A DNA stretch of 64,000 nucleotides. Source: Ptychodera flava (lineage: Eukaryota > Hemichordata > Enteropneusta > Ptychoderidae). Positions within the stretch are counted from its first letter, which is position 1. Every line of letters starts with the position of its first letter. Of this stretch, positions 12,446-26,567 are shown piece by piece. The position numbers and the translations under genes were made by a program. The notes under the pieces are model-generated. The model was given only the letters and a program-made list of their open reading frames with translations, did not search any database and was not told where the DNA came from. The DNA lies in contig NC_091940.1 in assembly GCF_041260155.1 (NCBI RefSeq), forward strand, positions 2,700,001 to 2,764,000, written 5' to 3'.

Positions 12446-13885
12446 CCCGGCCCGTCAGTCAAAGCTGCCAGGGAGTGGCCACGTTGCGCATTCCGGTTAC
12501 TGAATTGCAAGGTGTCACTTACTATCAAGCTGTGCCTATTCAGTTTGCTGGTGCTCAGCGGCAACGTGGAACAGAACCCAGGTCCAAGGCTACGGTCAGA
12601 CGGCACGAATACTGGTACCGAACAAGACTCTGCAACCAAAGAAGATGTAGCAGGTATACTAAAGCTCTAAGATTGAAGTAGTATCTTATTATAAATATTT
12701 AGGTTTAGTTTTATCGTGCCGAAACATTTGGACAAAAGCTGTTTCTACTCTTGCAAGTCAAGCAAGCAAAGCCTCTTATAAGTTACTAAGTGCTCGAAAC
12801 AAACTAGGGTATATCTCATATAAAACCCATTTTAAAATATTTGATTGTATGATTTTGCCCATTCTATGCTATGGAGCGGAAATATGGGGTTACCAGTACT
12901 ATGATATAATTGAAAAGGTTCACAGAAAATGGTGTCGCCGACTATTAGCAGTTTCTGGTAATGCCACCAATGAAACAGTTGTAGGGGAATGCGGTCGTCT
13001 GCCTGTCTTTGTTTCTACACTGAGACGCTGCATTGGCTACTGGCTGAAACTGACTGAGATGCCAGATGACAGACTTCCCAGGCATGCATATGTTATGTTA
13101 TGTAATTTAGACCAACTAGGTAGATACAATTGGGCTACGTCAATCAAAAACATTTTATTTTCTTATGGGTTTGGATTCGCATGGTTATCACAGGAAGTTG
13201 GAGACAAGAATGTATTTTTATCATCTTTTATTTCCAGAGTAACCGATATATGCAAACAAACATGGTCATCCAGTGTAAGAAGTAAACCAAAGCTACGCAT
13301 CTACAATACATACAAAAGCTTACTAGATCCAGAGAAATATTTAACTTTAAGATGTAATAGTAAATTTATTCACGCACTGGCACGTTTTAGATGTTCAACT
13401 CTCCCTCTTGCAGTACAGGAAGGTCGATATCAGAGTATTCCCTTACATCTAAGAGTTTGTCAATTATGCGATAGTGGGGCTGTTGAAGACGAATATCATT
13501 TTTTATTGATATGTCCAATTTATAACATCCTCAGAAATGAGTATTTATTACATGACATATATATTGAGCCAAATTTTGATAAATCTCAGAGGTTACTAAA
13601 TTCAACGCATTCCCCTACAACAAGATGTACATACAACCATTGGTAAATTCATTTATAAAGCAGCAGAATTGAGAAATTCCATGATAAGCACAGTGACATA
13701 GTGTTATTAAGCCCTTTTTTATAATTTCATGATTTATTCAATTATTTACTTATCTATCTGCATCTTTATATCACTCATATATATAAATGAAATGTATACA
13801 TTGTGTCTGTGTGATTAAGTAACTTTTATAAGATATTTTGTAAGACCCTTGCATTTGGGCCGGTGGCCTTGAAAAGCAATAAACA
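12446..13885 (+). mobile_element. Internally deleted LINE with 2A-like ORF1 start
   Basis: The left part (to about 12660) encodes the start of ORF1 with a 2A-like peptide. The frame is open from 12446 but has no in-frame ATG. Near 12670 it jumps straight into the C-terminal part of ORF2, reading YYKYLGLVL, then ILCYGAEIWGY and a Cx2Cx9Hx4C knuckle (CQLCDSGAVEDEYHFLLIC). The frame stays open to 13646. The endonuclease and nearly all of the reverse transcriptase are therefore deleted, about 3 kb compared with the copy at 25014-31117. The 3' end has GGGCCGGTGGCC and AATAAA (13878-13883), matching GGCCGGAGGCC plus AATAAA in that other copy. It cannot move on its own. Confidence 0.85.
12560..12586 (+). 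other. 2A-like ribosome-skipping peptide (GNVEQNPGP)
   Basis: The frame reads LCLFSLLVLSGNVEQNPGP. The consensus is D(V/I)ExNPGP, with the peptide bond skipped between G and the last P. Here Asp is replaced by Asn, which may weaken skipping. A hydrophobic run comes before it, as in the 2A regions of other LINEs that can also act as signal sequences. Confidence 0.8.
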
Positions 13886-14417
13886 TGAGCCAAATGAGTT
13901 CTCTCAGTTCGTCAATTCTAATCAGTGAAATGAAATGAAATGAAACAAACAAAAGGAAACAAGCAAAACAAAATGAAAAGGAATTAAATGAAACAAAAGA
14001 AGCGAAATGAAGCAAAACACAAATAAATCAACACATTTTCTATGGTTCCATCTTCCCTCACCTCAGTACATCTGAGCCTATGGCACAGGAAATCGTATTG
14101 AAAGACCAAAATTGAAGAAAAAAATGTAATTGGTTTATCTATAAGGTTATATGGCATACATGTATACAAGTATATACGCTTACAAGTAAATACAAATTGA
14201 CAAAAGTAAATTTATAGTGTTCTTGATATAAAAATATTTCTCAACTATACTCTATTTAATTATTCATGCAGTATCCCTGATATATGTGTGACTGTAAGGG
14301 CATAGTCACCTATATTATTGGACTGATTCTCTTGTGTTTAAGCTTTTGTTTCCTTTGCAAGTTGCGTTGACAGAGTGCACTACTGTACATCTACTGTACA
14401 TTTTTGTAAAATGTACA
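13886..14417. other. Unassigned, with short GAAAT repeats
   Basis: A-rich sequence with GAAAT units near 13926-13955 just beyond the LINE 3' end. No gene is seen. Confidence 0.4.
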
Positions 14418-14672
<255 letters not shown>

Positions 14673-14835
14673 GCAGACAGACACACGGATAGACACACAG
14701 ACACATATGGATGCACATACATATATCAATCCATCCATCCATTCATAAATCCATCCCTCTGATCGTCCGTCCATTCATCCATCCATATATCTACCCACCA
14801 ACCCACCAACCCATCCAACCATCCATCCATCCATC

Positions 14836-17800
14836 CACCCATTCAACTGAAAATGGTTTATCTTGAATGTAGGACACGACACTGAACCTTGTAGGAAGTA
14901 CCAGTTTGTCGGACACCAGAATCATCAGAACCACAAGCGAGAAGAAATGCAATGCAAACCACGTGTGCAAACTAACAAACGGACGAAAATGCCATAATAT
15001 ATCACCTGATAAAGGTACATGAGGCATGTGATGATAAGTATAGGCGAAGACCCCATATTCAAGACCCACCCATTCTTTAATCTAATACTCTTTGAGGACG
15101 AGTTAACAATAACTTCTTTTCAAATGATCACCATTAACAGAAAACGAGGGTAAAGATGGTCAAGCTAAGTACAGACATTGCGTCACCCGGACGATTATTT
15201 TCTCGACTGATATCCTCTCTGTACATCATTACCACACTTTTATTTTGTAAGTTGCTGTCCAAGTCGATGGTTTCCCCATAAATAACAAGAAGAATTTCCT
15301 TGACAGTAAACTCTGTGGTTTGTCTTATTTCTCGAGATACTTCAAAAGTGGGCCTGAATACTGGAAGAAATCTGATTCAGAATTTTATCGCCCCTGTGCT
15401 GATTTCTGGCCCAGGTGGAGGGAGGGGCACTCATTCCGATCTGGGTACTAATGTCCCCTGGTCAGTTCCGGAACTATAATGTACAAACGAAAATCTGGAA
15501 GGGAACTCTACAATTGTCCCTCAAATGGAAGGAAGGGTGTCAAAAGCCTTCATTGCAGTCCAAATGCTGGTGTAAAAACTGTAAATACAAAGCAATGGGG
15601 CAAACTTGTGCTTGAGGCGAGAACAAGGTTCAAAAATCTACGTTTTATAGAACTGTTCTTGGTCAAAAATTCTACGAGAGGCGAAAAAAGGGAGGATCAA
15701 CACTGCGGTACATATGTGAACACCCTGGCATTGCCCCCGGCTTCTGACATCCAAAATAATTTACGATCATTTAGCGTTATTTCCCTTCCAGATTTTCGTT
15801 CAATAGTAACGACGGTTTGTGTAAAGTTCTGGGATGACTGCGTGAGGTTGTGAAGCTTTCAAGAAAGTATTAACATTAACGGGAGAGTCAGTTGTGGAAT
15901 GTAATCTTAACAAATGGTGTTGCTGTCCGCCACTCTCCAGTAATTTACGCCAAATCGTTCTCATTTCTATCGGTTATTCACTAAGTGCGTGTCTCTCCGG
16001 CTCTATTGATCGTACTACCAACTGCATACACCAAAAGAAGTTGCCATGGTGACATGCTCACTGATCGAGTGTTGAAACTCGGGCCCGGACGAAAGGTCAA
16101 AGACAGGGTAAAATTGATAAAATTGTCTCGGTAAATATAAATAAAAGCATCCGCCGTTTTTCAACTTTTGATGGTTTTGGAAAAATATTTCTTGATGTTT
16201 GCACAGTGTTGGAGAGGCGGGTTCTGCATTGGTAAGGCAGATTAATTCCCGATTGGTTTAAGAGATCAAGATGATTAATTCTCTTACAGAACATAGTCTG
16301 TATATAATGACTTTCATTTGGGTAAAAGAAAACACGATTTCATCTTCCCATACTGCATCCCTAGCAAATGCGCCTGACATTCACTGCAGCAAATTTTGTG
16401 CACCATCAGTCCCGACCCTCCTCTTTAAGGTCTACATGCACCAGACTAGAATACGACATGCTTGTAGAAATGTTGACCCCCAGTAATTTTATGAATCATA
16501 TTTTGTCGCAAAGGCAAATAGGTCTATCGATGAGTAATTGACTTTCTCAGTATGACTTGATCAGTACATGACAGACGTTTGCAGTGTAGCTGACACACTG
16601 TTTTACAAAAAAAATTAGCATGGAGCTATCTATATGTTGTGTTTAAAAGAAGTTTTGGGGTACCATGTTTTGCATGTTTTATTTATTTATTAATGCCAAA
16701 TATGATATTCTTGAAGTTGTTCCTGGTCTAATTGCAAAAGATTGAGAATTGCTGCTTATTTTACCTGTGTATTCGTGGTAGATACATGTACATGCTCAAC
16801 TGTAAATTAGTATTTGTTCAAATGAAGTCAGGGTTATGCTACTGAATAACATAAGTGTAAACTTTGTGAATAAACATTCAATGGTCAGGTTATCTTGGCA
16901 AGGCAGCTAACATACCACATTGTACAAAAAGTGTTGCATGGAAGTCGCTATGAGTGAATCTAAAAGAAGTTATGGTGTACAGATCTTGTATACAACCAGT
17001 CTTTCTTTTCAAGATGCAGGACAATATAAGTGTCATCTGTATAGTCAGTAAACTTTGGTGCTTAATCCAACAAGGTCAGGTTACTAGTTACAAAATCTTA
17101 CAACTGTGGATGTAAATATTACAATTTTGTGTGAAAAAATGTTCCAACTTTAATTTCAAAAGATTCTGTTTTTTTTCCATTGCCATATTGTATATTTATG
17201 GAATTGCTTGTCTGTGTAAATTATGGCTTCTACACAAATCCCTGGTTTGATGCTTTGAAAGTCGGTTAGAATAGCTTTAAAACAGATATACATATCTGAT
17301 GCTTCAGGCTTCTTGCTATATGTTTGTGTTTGGAAATTTCCCTATTTGTCTATGTCACTGCAATGTTTGTTTAACTTGGTGGCAGTTTGGGACATACTAT
17401 TATCATGTAGGTGTGGCAGCTTCATTAACAGTGGAAGGTGAGGAATGCCCATTATTACATCTTACCTTAGTCTTCGATTGTGCTATAGACCATAGAGTGA
17501 CCAAATATTGTCTACATTTTATGCATTTCATTTTATAAGGGACACGTTTAGTTTGGTATGGCTGATTTTATCAGTTATTGATGTACTAGGTTGCATGGTA
17601 TTGTGTAAGTGTATGTGATCAACAGTTGCAAGTTGCCAACCATTCCATACTTCAATGGATGGTGTATCAAAATTTGTTCAAATGCACTTGACCATGAATA
17701 TCACAAGCTAAGGTACATAGAAGCGTGTTAAATATCGTGTATACACTCATTCTGCCTTGCCACATGTAACCAAATGTGAGCGAAGTGTCATTGACGCTAT

Positions 17801-17868
17801 TTTTATCATATTTTCATTATTTTGTTTTTCATGTCAGCTCCAGTTTCTTTTTCTATCCCGCAGACCTT
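14836..17868. other. Unassigned intergenic sequence
   Basis: No recognised exon. Two overlapping open frames near 15415-15853 show no domain. Sequence from 16500 to 17750 is T-rich and looks like ordinary intergenic or non-coding transcript sequence. Confidence 0.35.
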
Positions 17869-17869
17869 G

Positions 17870-17904
<35 letters not shown>

Positions 17905-17909
17905 AGAGA
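17869..17909. repeat. (GA)n microsatellite
   Basis: A short GA run directly beside the left end of a family M1 MITE. Confidence 0.9.
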
Positions 17910-17913
17910 GAGT

Positions 17914-18058
17914 ATTCAGCTAGTCAACTCAGCCTGTAAATGTGTAGACTTCATTGTGATTGTCAACCACTAAATCCTGGTCGGGCTTAGAATAAACTGA
18001 AAACGATAACTGACAGTGTGCATTTTACACGTACAGACGCTGAGTTGACAAGCTAAAC
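17914..18058 (+). mobile_element. MITE, family M1 copy 2
   Basis: Ends GTATTCAGCTAGTCAACTCA and TGAGTTGACAAGCT are inverted repeats of one another. The interior (TGTGTAGACTTCATTGTGAT, AATAAACTGAAAACGATAAC) matches copies 1 and 3. It lies 12 bp from the next MITE at 18071. Confidence 0.75.
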
Positions 18059-18070
18059 AGTCGGTGTTTA

Positions 18071-19183
<1,113 letters not shown>

Positions 19184-19553
19184 TTATGCATGCCTTGGAG
19201 AGTAGAACAAGACCTTGCAGTTGAAATACATGACATAGATATTTTTAAAAAATCATTGAAAGTTACAGTTACTGTTCCTTTATTAACACTCTATTCAATA
19301 TCAGAATACATTAAGGTCGTACAGTAATATTTGTTAGAATATCAGTCGATTCCAAAAGCCATCTGAATTATTCGATATAACAGTGACTAATGAAGATGTT
19401 ACAAAGTTATCCATGTTGTATATTATAATGTCAAAAATCCTGAATGAGAACACCGGAAACAAAGTAAATTTAAGGAAATCAGAGGAGCGATTTCTGAGAA
19501 TATTTTGAAATTCAAAATGACGAAACTGTCCATAAAACGAGCTACTACTCAAA

Positions 19554-21161
<1,608 letters not shown>

Positions 21162-22076
21162 CACTGTAAAGTTAAGTGTTCAAGGATAGAACACCAATTA
21201 GACGCCTTTTTGTAACACTTTTTGAACGCGTCTAGACGTTCAGAAATTTAACACCACGTGTTCAACCAACGTTCAATTTTTGAACACACGTGTGCAGATT
21301 TTGAACACTATGTGTTCATCAGACATTATATTGAACACCATGGTGTTCCATATCTAAACACACACATTGCACATGAAATGTGTTCAAAAACTTGAACGCA
21401 TTTACGCGTTCAAAGGGCTGTAACACTTTTGAACGCATGGACGCCGTTCAACGATAAGTGTGTTAAAGGATTGAAAACATGATATGTACTTGTTGAACAC
21501 CTTTAATTTTGGGCGTTCAGGGGGTGTTCAAGCCTTGAAATAACACTACAGACCACTGATATTCAGTACAATTATTCTATTCTAAAAATACACAAAACAT
21601 TTCTAGAGTAAAATACAATAGTTTTCTGTAAAATGGGCAAATAAACATTGTCACTTTGTCTGTAAAGTTTCTCAGAAAAAAATACCAACGGTGTTAACAC
21701 CCTCCTATCGAAAACATAAGCAATAAAAAATCCCCATAAACACTGTAGATCGTTTTACAAATATGAACAAAGTAATGAAAAAACAGGTTTTACTTGAATA
21801 TTGTGGATTATGTTTTATGTTCATACTTGTTTAAAACGTACAAAAATCATCTGAAAATGATCATCTCCATTTTTGTAAGATGATTTCTTATAGACATTTC
21901 CTCTTGTATAGACAATTGTACACTTTGAAGAAAAAAAAGTTAGTCAGGGCTTCTCTAGTGTACATGGTATATAGTTGTCCACACTAAAGTAAACACATGT
22001 CAAGATGTCAAAGTGTCATAGTAAGGCACAACATGCAGAAAGTGATGAAAGTTGGTCCTTGGCAGGGTAAAACCTA

Positions 22077-22287
22077 TTTCCTTTTCCAACCAAGTCCTTC
22101 ATAAACAAAAAAGCTTTGTTTGTTTGTAATATCTTTATATAAACACTGAAATAAATCGATTACATTTCAAAAATCTACTTCTTTCCTTTTCCAACCAAGT
22201 CCTTCATAAACAAAAAAGCTTTGTTTGTTTGTAATATCTTTATATAAACACTGAAATAAATCGATTACATTTCAAAAATCTACTTCT
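22077..22287. repeat. Perfect 105-bp tandem duplication
   Basis: Two head-to-tail copies, 22077-22181 and 22182-22286, each beginning TTTCCTTTTCCAACCAAG and ending AAAAATCTACTTC. By eye they are identical, which implies a recent duplication (or an assembly artefact). Confidence 0.9.
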
Positions 22288-22399
22288 CAAAAATTAAAAA
22301 CATATTCGTAAAGAAATTTCAAATTCTGGTGTTCCCTGCTATAAATTTTTATACCAATTTTTTTACCAAAAACGATAAATCATAACTTAAATATATATC

Positions 22400-22860
22400 A
22401 CATCCTGGTAATCCCTTATATCTTAAAAATGCCCGAAATGTCTTTAATGTCTTAAAAATGCAAAGTTTCAAATTTCTGCATAATTTGAGCAATCTGAAAG
22501 AGGCTATCAGTAGACTATGTCCTAAATATCCAAGCTGTTCAATTAGCAGTTTTGAAAAAGAGTTTTTAGAGATTATTTGACCAAAAATGACAAAAATTGC
22601 CATGAAATATAAAAATTTGAATATTTCATCACAACTAGCACAAATTTGACTAAGGTCATTCCTAGGGACATGTTTACTAAATATTGAAGACGTCAGTAAA
22701 AGAGAAGAAGATTTTCGCCAAAAAAGCAAATTGGCCTCAAAAATATAAATTTGCATATTTATCATAATTTGAACATATCTGATTAGGGTAATCCCTTGGG
22801 ACCTGTAATCCAAATATTAAAGGATTCGTACAGGCTGTTTTGAAGAAAAACCTTGGGATG
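22400..22860 (-). repeat. Degenerate ~140-bp-period tandem repeat
   Basis: Words such as GGTCATTCCTAGGGACATG, GGGTAATCCCTTGGGACCTG and (C)TAAATATTGAA recur with a spacing of roughly 140 bp, separated by ATATTTCATCACAACT-like text. The minus strand is open for 154 codons only because the repeat is poor in stops. A related repeat, in the other orientation, lies at 52870-53290. Confidence 0.6.
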
Positions 22861-22959
22861 TACAAATTTGAGGACATTGCTACACACCCACCTATTTAGC
22901 TAAAAGCAAAGCTATAAACCAGTTGCTAAGAACAAGAGACGTGTTGAGCTACAATACAA

Positions 22960-23278
22960 AATAATCTTAGGTTTGGTAGCAGGCTATGATCAACTAAATG
23001 TTACAGGGGCATAAGCTTTCAAAGACGTGAAGTCTCCTTCATCATATGCAAGGGGGAATGAAAAATTGAAGCAGAAAGTGACAGAAAATTCAGAGTGAAA
23101 ATTTCAGAAAATTCTGTCATTCAGATTGGACATTTTTACTCTGAATTTTCTGTCGCCTTCAGCTTTAATTTTTCATTCCACCCTTGCATCTGATAAGGGA
23201 GACTACACGTCTGTGAAAGCTTATCCTCCGGCAACATTAAGTTGATCATAGCATGCTACCAAAGCTTAGATTAATTCA
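22960..23278. mobile_element. Fold-back (palindromic) MITE, ~320 bp
   Basis: The arms pair over most of the length: TTTGGTAGCAGGCTATGATC against GATCATAGCATGCTACCAAA, then GCAAGGGGGAATGAAAAATT against AATTTTTCATTCCACCCTTG, then GACAGAAAATTCAGAGT against ACTCTGAATTTTCTGTC, around a short centre near 23110. Such a single-stranded DNA would form one long hairpin. There is no coding content. Confidence 0.8.
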
Positions 23279-23722
23279 GAAAAAAAAATACAGAAACTTA
23301 TCAAAATTCAGTTACTGACCCTTGGAATCTACATTAGAGATGAACTGAGATTCTCAGCTTGTTCCCAAACAGCTAACTGTACACTCATCTTCTTCAGTTT
23401 CTGTACCTTCAGTTTCTGTAATAACTCTTCAATTATCAGGTAAATCCAACATTTTATATCCTGAAAATAATGCAACAATAGGTAATATGGCGAGATGAGA
23501 CTTTAACTGAATGACAAGGGGCTCTTTAGGTTAAGGAAAAGTGGAAACTTTCATATACAGTGGCTTTTTTCAATACTGTTACAAAATATTGGCTTCTTCT
23601 TGTCATCAGCAGGTGATTAAAATAAACAAGCAAAACTCTCATATGCTGAAACAATACATTGTATACTCTACAGTGTTTAATTGATGTTTTACATGCGATT
23701 GTCTCTACTAAAAGACATGTGT

Positions 23723-23871
23723 TAGCTGTGATTACGAAGCGGTACTATGCAAGGCGTATCGATCGCGCTCAGGTCGACGGTTATCGCTGCAGTTGTGTTG
23801 CGATGACCCTTGACCCGAGTGAGATCGATCGATAGGCCATGGCCAAAAGTACCACTGCGTATTCACAGCTA
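23723..23871. mobile_element. Fold-back MITE, ~149 bp
   Basis: The left end TAGCTGTGATTACGAAGCGG pairs with the right end CACTGCGTATTCACAGCTA. The interior is unusually CpG-rich for this window (GTATCGATCGCGCTC, GAGTGAGATCGATCGATAG), and these blocks also pair. Confidence 0.75.
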
Positions 23872-24994
23872 GTTGTTGGTATACCAGCAACTGAAAAAAG
23901 GGGCTCTTCACGTAGTTAAGCTATTTCAAAGTACAATACAATTAATTTCGAAGGATAATAATACAGATGCTTCAAAATCTAATACATTGCACTATTTTGG
24001 ACAGAAACTTACCCTTTCTGGTCTTGAATCCGCACGATCATGACTTCAGGGTGCGCTTACAAGAAAAATGTCGCAACTTCCGTTTTGATGCATCATGGGA
24101 TAGGAAAAGGCACCAAAATTGAACACCAAGTGTTTAGAAGTAGAACGCCTCTTGCACGCCGATGTTAAAATTAAAACGTTCATGGTGGTTTTCTGATTTT
24201 CTTTTCAAATTTTCAAAATTTCAACCCGTAATAAACGTGTAAAATTATTTTGTATACTTCCTTTTTTAGAAAAAACATGCTTTCAGCAATTGTAGACCGG
24301 AAATATTTTTCACTTAGTGTGAAATTCGTTACACCAAAATCCGTGTACGTTTGCCGGACAGCGAGGCAGTAGTAAATTTAATTTAGCCATTGTAAAGTAA
24401 AAAGCACAAAAGATTGTTAATTGTTTCACAGTATTGTAAAATTTCTGTGATGCTGAGTTTTTGAACACTTGAAGGAGATGGTTGTTAACACTACGTGTTC
24501 AGGTTTAGAACATCATTGTTAATAATATGAACACTAGTGTTAACAATATGAACACTAGCCGTTCAAATTTGAACACCGACATGTACATTTTGAACGCGTA
24601 AAGACGCGTCTAGCGTCCACTATTTTTACAGTGTACATGCTTTACGTTGTCCGTCACTTCTAATATCTTTGCGTTGTGTTTTACGGCGTTTCTTGTCAGT
24701 TAAACATAAATTTGTGTAAATACATTGTTTCGATTTCAGCAGGAGTCATTCACCGTGAAGAATGAAAAACTTTCATTTTGAATAATAGCTAACATTATCG
24801 GTAAATATGGGCATTACAATTGGAACGGCAATGTTTGCATGCTGTTCTACTACTGGAAGTTAAAGAAAAGTGTTGTACGGAAACTATTCTGGCCGTGTAA
24901 AACAATTCACTGTTGAAGGATTGGTTCGTTTTGGTCCCGAATATCCACTTTATGCAGTTTCCGATGCAACAAGCATGGACTAACATTACCGTGT

Positions 24995-25013
24995 ACATCA
25001 CAGACTGTTGTAT
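24995..25013 (+). repeat. Left target-site duplication of the LINE
   Basis: ACATCACAGACTGTTGTAT here recurs exactly at 31118-31136. The 19-bp direct repeat encloses 6.1 kb that contains one LINE, and bases beyond the repeat differ, as expected for a target duplication made by target-primed reverse transcription. Confidence 0.8.
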
Positions 25014-25244
25014 CGCTAGAGGGCGTTAACCACGACGCATATCGGTCACTTCGTCTCCAGATTTTTCAACGAATTTTACACTTTGGAGAGATTCTTTGAG
25101 CTGCTTCGTCGCTGTAAAATTACCCTAAAGTAATTCTGCACCCACTGGTTGTAAGATTTTTGAAATGGGTATATCTACTGAGGTGTGGCGAGCGAGAATT
25201 GGATTATACTGCAATGGACCATGTGTAATGGGCAACGGCCATGA

Positions 25245-26508
25245 TGCCATGATGCCATAAATATTGCCAGCGATTACAGCTTGTTACAGTTTTATGAAAT
25301 ACAACCCCTTAAGAGTGCTGTTCTCACTAACTCCAAAAGTTCTCAACCCTCGTACACTCTACAAGGAACATCATTACCAAGCCCGGAAACTGCAGTTCAT
25401 CTTGGTATACATAGAGACTCCAAACTAACTGATCCTAAGTTAACTATCGAGTTTAATATACAGAAAGCCAGGAGAACGATGTATTCACTTCTCGGATCTG
25501 GTCTACATGGTATCAACGGTCTAACTCCACTGGCCTCCTTCCACTTAATCAACACATACGTCTTACCAGTCCTACTGCATGGTACAGAAGTTTTCATCTT
25601 TAATAAGCTGCACATTTCCATTTTTGAAGATTTCTATAAAAGAACTCTCAAACAAATTCTTGGCCTACCGGACAGAGTGGCGGATCCTGCTCCATACATT
25701 ATTCTTGGTGCACTTCCAATCGAAGCGTTAATACATCTTAGAAAATTCACCTTGCTACGTAATATTTGCGTGACTCCAAATAGTATTCTCTACGAGATTA
25801 CAATCCGACAGGTTGTAATGCAAGGATTCTCTGCCAACAGCTGGTATGCTGATACTCGCTCATTGTTATCTAAATACAAATTACCTTCTATACATCTTAT
25901 CATGAAGAACAAGCCAACCAAGACTTATTGGAAAAATCTAGTAAAGAAAAGTATCTACAGTTACTGGTCAGATGTCCTTTACACACAATCACAGTTTTAT
26001 TCATCATTGCGTTATCTTTCCACTAGAACACAACCAACACTTCATCCACACTCCTCAGTGACAACTGTTTCTTCTGCTGCCTACGATATTCGGACTGTCC
26101 CTATTCGTTTAAGACTTCTAACGGGAACATACACTCTTCAAAGCAACCGTTCAGTATTTAACCAGTATACAGTGAACCCAACTTGTCAGCTCTGCCTTGC
26201 TGCATCTGAAGATAGACAACACTTTATTTCATCCTGCAATAGTCTTCGTCACATCCGGACAAAATACATTGCGCTTCTACAGAGTAGCCTCTGTCATCGC
26301 TGTTACACTAACTTGACTGATCTGTGGTCCAATGAACATGCCTTGACCTGTTATATCCTGGAACCTACTTCAGTAGCAGTCTTCTTTTACCTTTTTATGT
26401 TCTTATTTGTGATGTATCTGTTTGTATTTGTTTGCTTTATCTTTACTCCACAGTGGAGGTGCTCCTATACAAAGGAGGGATTTATGCATACTGAACTGAA
26501 CTGAACTG
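25245..26508 (+). mobile_element. 5'-truncated LINE fragment nested in the other LINE
   Basis: The frame is open from about 25248 to 26504. It covers the end of a reverse transcriptase and its C-terminal region: LLQFYEIQPLKSAVL (as in LINE thumb entry), INTYVLPVLLHGTEVF, and a Cx2Cx8Hx4C knuckle (CQLCLAASEDRQHFISSC). It ends with a CTGAA-repeat tail (three and a part copies, 26491-26508), and the next base is the 5' part of the 2A-ORF1 unit. It is a different family from the host LINE, as the knuckle spacing and tail differ. The left boundary is approximate. Confidence 0.75.
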
Positions 26509-26567
26509 ATGGCGTCAAGATCAGCGGCAATGGCATCTGCGCTGCACTGCGGTTAGTCTTGCTCAGT

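Larger units (their letters stand above)
21162..24633. mobile_element. CACTG-ended non-autonomous DNA transposon (EnSpm/CACTA-like)
   Basis: The left end reads CACTGTAAAG (from 21162) and the right end TTTTTACAGTG (to 24633), with TA on both sides. Some 380 bp inside the left end and 170 bp inside the right end are packed with GTGTTCA and TGAACAC words in both orientations, plus TTGAACGCG and GACGCGTCTAG. Dense short subterminal repeats with CACTR-type termini are a hallmark of the EnSpm/CACTA superfamily. No transposase frame is seen, so it is non-autonomous. It holds a perfect 105-bp tandem duplication, a ~140-bp-period repeat zone and two fold-back segments, described separately. Confidence 0.6.

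Noticed and set aside
15415-15853. Overlapping frames of 66 and 124 codons
   Set aside because: No homology, no splice or promoter context, and codon use like the surroundings.
22349-22813. 154-codon minus-strand open frame
   Set aside because: It overlies a degenerate tandem repeat; the peptide has internal repetition and no recognised domain.
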